NCBI RefSeq assembly: GCF_017581965.1
Contig: NZ_JAGEVF010000003.1
Span: forward strand, 289,540-353,539
Origin: Winogradskyella pelagia
GTDB taxonomy: Bacteria; Bacteroidota; Bacteroidia; Flavobacteriales; Flavobacteriaceae
DNA: 64,000 bases
Direction of reading: 5' to 3'
Part shown: piece after piece, positions 61,269 to 64,000 of the stretch
Position numbering within the stretch: the first letter of the stretch is position 1
Layout of the letters: each line of letters begins with the position of its first letter
The notes under the pieces: generated by a model
The model's database searches: none
Told to the model about the DNA's origin: nothing
What the model saw: only the letters and a program-made list of their open reading frames with translations
Made by a program: the position numbers and the translations under genes

Positions 61269-62282
61269 ATGCAATTTAAGTCAAATACAATAAAAAAATT
61301 GCCATTCTTTGTTGTTCTAAACCTTTCTCTGATAATCACCTCTTGTGGGTCATATCAGTACGCAGGTTACGATAACGATGGCATTTATTCAAGCGGTAAT
61401 GATAATATTTATCAAGAACGTCCTGTTGAACAAAAAGCTGTAACAAATGCAGATGATTCTAATTATTTTGAAAACTATTTTTCTGAAAATAAAGCTCAAT
61501 TAGATGCTATTACAGCTTCTGAAGAAGAGGTCTTTACTGATGTGGATAGTTACCAATCAGAAAATCTAGAGCATGAACAAGATAGTCTAGCTAATCGCAT
61601 TCCTTATGGTGGTTGGGGTCAGGCTAATGAAAATATTACTATAAATTATATCGATAATGGCTGGGGTTGGAATAACCCATGGTTATGGAACGCTGGCTGG
61701 GGCTTTGGATGGAGTGCTGGCTGGGGCTGGGGCGCTGGCTGGGGCTGGGGCGCTGGCTGGGGTTGGGGATACCCAGGTTGGGGGTACCCTGGATATGGCT
61801 GGGGCTGGGGTCCAGGCTGGGGCTGGGGATATCCTGGTTGGGGATATCCTGGATATGGCTGGGGCTGGAATAATGGTTATTATGGAAATAATAGACTCTC
61901 ATTTACCAATAGTAGACGTGGCTCATTATTATATAATAACGATTTAAGTAGAGTTGGTAGAAGTAATGCCGCTATATCTAGAAGAGGAACAACCTCAAAC
62001 CGCAGATCATACAATTCATCAGGCTATTCTAGTAGACGATATTCTGGACAATCCGTTCGTTCTAATTCTAGGAGTGGTAATACAAGAGTTACTAGACCTA
62101 ACAGAACTATAAGAAATTCCAGTTCGTCACGTTCAAGATCAAACTCAAGTATTAATCGTTCCTCCAGAAGTTCTAGAAGCTACAGTGGCTCCCGTTCTTC
62201 AGGAAGGACAATGCGATCTTCAGGCGGTTCTAGATCTTCTAGTGGACGATCTTCTGGTGGAGCTAGACGTGGAAGAGGTTAA
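61269..62282 (+). CDS. Lipoprotein with Gly/Trp repeats and Arg/Ser-rich tail
   Basis: A 337-residue protein: lipoprotein signal (LSLIITSCG, Cys26), a polar region about 30-115, a Gly/Trp/Tyr/Pro repeat region about 129-200 built from GWGWG, GWGYPG and GYGWG units, and a C-terminal tail about 210-337 dominated by Ser and Arg. No known enzyme domain. The repeats resemble low-complexity structural or surface proteins. The tail is strongly basic, so it may bind nucleic acid, polysaccharide or LPS. It is followed after 38 bp by the FadL-like gene, probably the same transcript. Confidence 0.8.
   Translation: MQFKSNTIKKLPFFVVLNLSLIITSCGSYQYAGYDNDGIYSSGNDNIYQERPVEQKAVTNADDSNYFENYFSENKAQLDAITASEEEVFTDVDSYQSENLEHEQDSLANRIPYGGWGQANENITINYIDNGWGWNNPWLWNAGWGFGWSAGWGWGAGWGWGAGWGWGYPGWGYPGYGWGWGPGWGWGYPGWGYPGYGWGWNNGYYGNNRLSFTNSRRGSLLYNNDLSRVGRSNAAISRRGTTSNRRSYNSSGYSSRRYSGQSVRSNSRSGNTRVTRPNRTIRNSSSSRSRSNSSINRSSRSSRSYSGSRSSGRTMRSSGGSRSSSGRSSGGARRGRG
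61657..61875 (+). repeat. GC-rich coding repeats (GWGWG/GYPGWG)
   Basis: About 200 bp of imperfect tandem GGCTGGGG-type units encode the Gly/Trp repeats. Longer duplicated blocks with ATATCCTGG are present. Long open frames on the other strands here are products of the biased composition. Confidence 0.75.
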
Positions 62283-62320
62283 TCCTAAAAACATTTTTAC
62301 TTTTTAAAAGATTATAACTT

Positions 62321-63841
62321 ATGAAAAAAACGATTCTCATATTCATAGGGCTGATTTTTAGTTCCTTAGCCCAAGCACAAGATGTATCGGACGCACTGAG
62401 ATACTCAATCGATGAGATACAAGGAACTGCGCGATTTAGGGCAATGGGTGGTGCATTTGGAGCTCTTGGTGGCGACATGTCTGCCGTTAATATTAACCCA
62501 GCTGGTTCAGCTATATTTAATACAAGCCATGCATCATTGTCATTTGGTGTCTTTGACATTAATAGAAATGTTAATTACTTCAATGGCACCAATTCTTCTT
62601 CAAACACCAATTTTGATTTAAATCAGCTAGGAGCTGCTTTTGTCTTAAAAAACGTCAATCCAAATTCTAAATGGAAAGGTTTTACCTTAAGCGTAGCCTA
62701 CGACCGAGCAGCAGATTTCGATGAAGATTGGCTAGCATCAGGGGTTAATCCAAATACTAGTATCGGCAACTATTTCTCAGAATATGCACAAGGAAGAAGA
62801 CTTGATGAAATTTCGGCTTTGCCAGGAGAATCAATCTCTCAGGCATATGACATTATCGGTTCTCTTTACGGCTTCGGTAACCAGCAAGCCTTCTTAGGTT
62901 ATGAAGGTTATATTATAGACCCTATTTCAGACACTGGTGACAATACCGCATATACAAGTAATATTTCTGGTTCTAATTTTGCCCAAGACTTTTCATATAT
63001 AAGTAGAGGTTATAATGGCAAATTCGCCTTTAATTTTGCTTCCAATTATAATGATAAAATTTATTTTGGTATTAATTTAAATGGACATTTCATTAATTAC
63101 GAACGTTCAACATTTTTAAGAGAGTCAAATTCAAATCAATCCTCTACTGTAACTAATGTGAATTTTGGTAATGACTTAAGGGTCTTCGGTAGTGGATTTT
63201 CAATCCAACTTGGAGCTATCGCAAAACTCACGGAGGAGCTTAGGGTCGGCCTATCCTATAATTCTCCTACATGGTATAGAATCTCAGAGGAAACCAGCCA
63301 ATATCTTGCTACGACAAGAATTGAAAACGGAACAAATATTTCTGAAATTATTAGTCCAAATGTCATCAACATTTATCCAGAATACAGATTGCAATCGCCA
63401 AGTAGATTTACTGGAAGCTTAGCTTATGTATTTGGTAAAAAAGCAATACTTAGTTTTGATTATTCGTTTAGAGATTACAGCAACGCACAATTCAGGCCGT
63501 CATCAGATAGTTTTTTCAATGTGCTGAACAACCAAATTTCCAATACATTGGGCACTGCGTCAACATATAGAATTGGCGGTGAATATAGAATTAATCGATT
63601 TAGTTTAAGAGGTGGTTATCGCTTTGAAGAAAGTCCATATCAAGATGATAGGTTTTTCGGTGACTTAACTGGTTATTCAGCTGGATTAGGTTATAATTTA
63701 GGCAGTATGTCCATTGATTTTGCATTCAGTCAATCTGAACGAAATATTGGTTATCAACTTTATAGTGTTGGGCTTACAGACTCTGCTCAATTAGATACAA
63801 GATTTACGGATTTTATTTTAACACTCGCTTTTGCCTTCTAA
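62321..63841 (+). CDS. OmpP1/FadL/TodX-type outer-membrane protein
   Basis: A 506-residue outer-membrane barrel with a signal peptide (1-19, ending AQAQ). The N-terminal hatch-like motif RFRAMGGAFGALGGDMSAVNINPAG (in pieces about 37-61) is typical of FadL/TodX relatives in Bacteroidota, followed by about 14 amphipathic strands. FadL proteins move hydrophobic compounds across the outer membrane; the substrate here is unknown. It probably belongs with the upstream lipoprotein. A strong terminator follows. Confidence 0.9.
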   Translation: MKKTILIFIGLIFSSLAQAQDVSDALRYSIDEIQGTARFRAMGGAFGALGGDMSAVNINPAGSAIFNTSHASLSFGVFDINRNVNYFNGTNSSSNTNFDLNQLGAAFVLKNVNPNSKWKGFTLSVAYDRAADFDEDWLASGVNPNTSIGNYFSEYAQGRRLDEISALPGESISQAYDIIGSLYGFGNQQAFLGYEGYIIDPISDTGDNTAYTSNISGSNFAQDFSYISRGYNGKFAFNFASNYNDKIYFGINLNGHFINYERSTFLRESNSNQSSTVTNVNFGNDLRVFGSGFSIQLGAIAKLTEELRVGLSYNSPTWYRISEETSQYLATTRIENGTNISEIISPNVINIYPEYRLQSPSRFTGSLAYVFGKKAILSFDYSFRDYSNAQFRPSSDSFFNVLNNQISNTLGTASTYRIGGEYRINRFSLRGGYRFEESPYQDDRFFGDLTGYSAGLGYNLGSMSIDFAFSQSERNIGYQLYSVGLTDSAQLDTRFTDFILTLAFAF

Positions 63842-63859
63842 AGCATAGTCTTGAACATA

Positions 63860-63890
63860 AAAAAAAGCCCGATATTTTTCGGGCTTTTTC
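63860..63890. terminator. Bidirectional terminator
   Basis: AAAAAAGCCCG and CGGGCTTTTT flank an ATATTTTT loop. It lies between the FadL-like gene and the convergent gene entering from the right edge. Confidence 0.85.
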
Positions 63891-63905
63891 ATTTATTATA
63901 ATGTT

Positions 63906-64000
63906 TTATCGTTTCAAGGTAAAATGGGCATTGAGTTCCTTCCGTTGTCCGGTCAGGGGCTCGTCATAGGCCAGTGTGAACCAGTAGTCGCTCGTGGGCA
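63906..64000 (-). CDS. C-terminal end of a T9SS type B (CHU_C) sorted protein (partial)
   Basis: The minus strand encodes SDYWFTLAYDEPLTGQRKEL followed by NAHFTLKR and a stop, the characteristic end of the gliding-motility/T9SS type B C-terminal domain. The gene continues beyond the right edge. These 60 bases are about 62 percent G+C, far above the surrounding DNA. Type B sorting domains end large surface proteins; the body is unseen. Confidence 0.75.
   Translation of the reverse strand, partial: PTSDYWFTLAYDEPLTGQRKELNAHFTLKR

Noticed and set aside
61639..61947. Long frames on other strands across the Gly/Trp repeats
   Set aside because: They arise from the GC-rich repeat and have no signal or domain of their own.
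1..64000. Mobile elements, phage, defence systems or CRISPR
   Set aside because: No transposase, integrase, toxin-antitoxin, restriction or Cas-like gene was seen, and neighbour genes form ordinary chromosomal operons.

Overview
The window looks like a chromosomal segment of a marine-type member of the Flavobacteriaceae (Bacteroidota). Evidence from the sequence: AT-rich DNA, secreted proteins ending in type IX secretion (T9SS) sorting domains, a type III glutamine synthetase, -7 promoter boxes of the form TAnnTTTG with few Shine-Dalgarno sequences, a ProRS without the bacterial insertion domain, and families largely confined to this phylum (DUF3078, DUF4293, DUF3667, DUF1599, BT_3928-like). 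No transposase, integrase, phage gene, CRISPR array or rRNA was seen. Two tRNAs (Arg-ACG, Glu-TTC) are present.

Layout. 1-10.9 kb is a surface-protein locus: lipoproteins, a TPR histidine kinase with its NarL-type response regulator, two large T9SS-secreted proteins, a beta-helix protein, and an orphan LuxR-type regulator. Four genes or transcription units here carry the same 18-bp palindrome 47-61 bp upstream of their start codons, which suggests one regulon. 11-19 kb holds a DPP III-like lipoprotein peptidase, a SRPBCC/GyrI-like protein, the fluoride channel CrcB, a YpdA-like flavoprotein, an amidohydrolase gene interrupted by an in-frame TGA, and an Lrp/AsnC regulator. 19-34 kb is metabolic: a fused acyl-CoA mutase (IcmF type), PyrF, RF1, a small ABC system, an AIR synthase, and two unlike glutamine synthetases (GSIII and GSII) transcribed divergently. 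35-39.5 kb holds a BlaI/M56 pair with a perfect palindromic operator, then a secreted endonuclease I.

40-44.9 kb is a compact sulfur module: a Crp/Fnr regulator with a cysteine cluster, two YeeE/YedE halves, an MBL-rhodanese fusion, a DUF2892 membrane protein and an HMA-domain protein. Crp-like inverted repeats lie at matching distances upstream of identical TAATTTTG boxes for both structural operons. 44.9-61.2 kb is largely housekeeping: ClpS, PrmA, TpiA, a peptide-type ABC permease, DoxX/BT_3928, FolP, the c-di-AMP synthase CdaA, tandem DUF3667 proteins, an MsbA-like exporter, TruA, Rho, S20 and ProS. 61.2-64 kb encodes a Gly/Trp-repeat lipoprotein, a FadL-type outer-membrane protein, and the GC-rich 3' end of a gene for a T9SS type-B-sorted protein running off the window.

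The most noteworthy items are the four-copy operator linking the two-component system to the surface proteins, the Crp-like sites of the sulfur module, the nonsense-interrupted amidohydrolase, the BlaI operator, paired 7-bp tandem repeats at two intergenic sites, and several small unannotated-looking ORFs and possible RNA elements. Functions are inferred from recognisable motifs and remembered family features; no database search was run.
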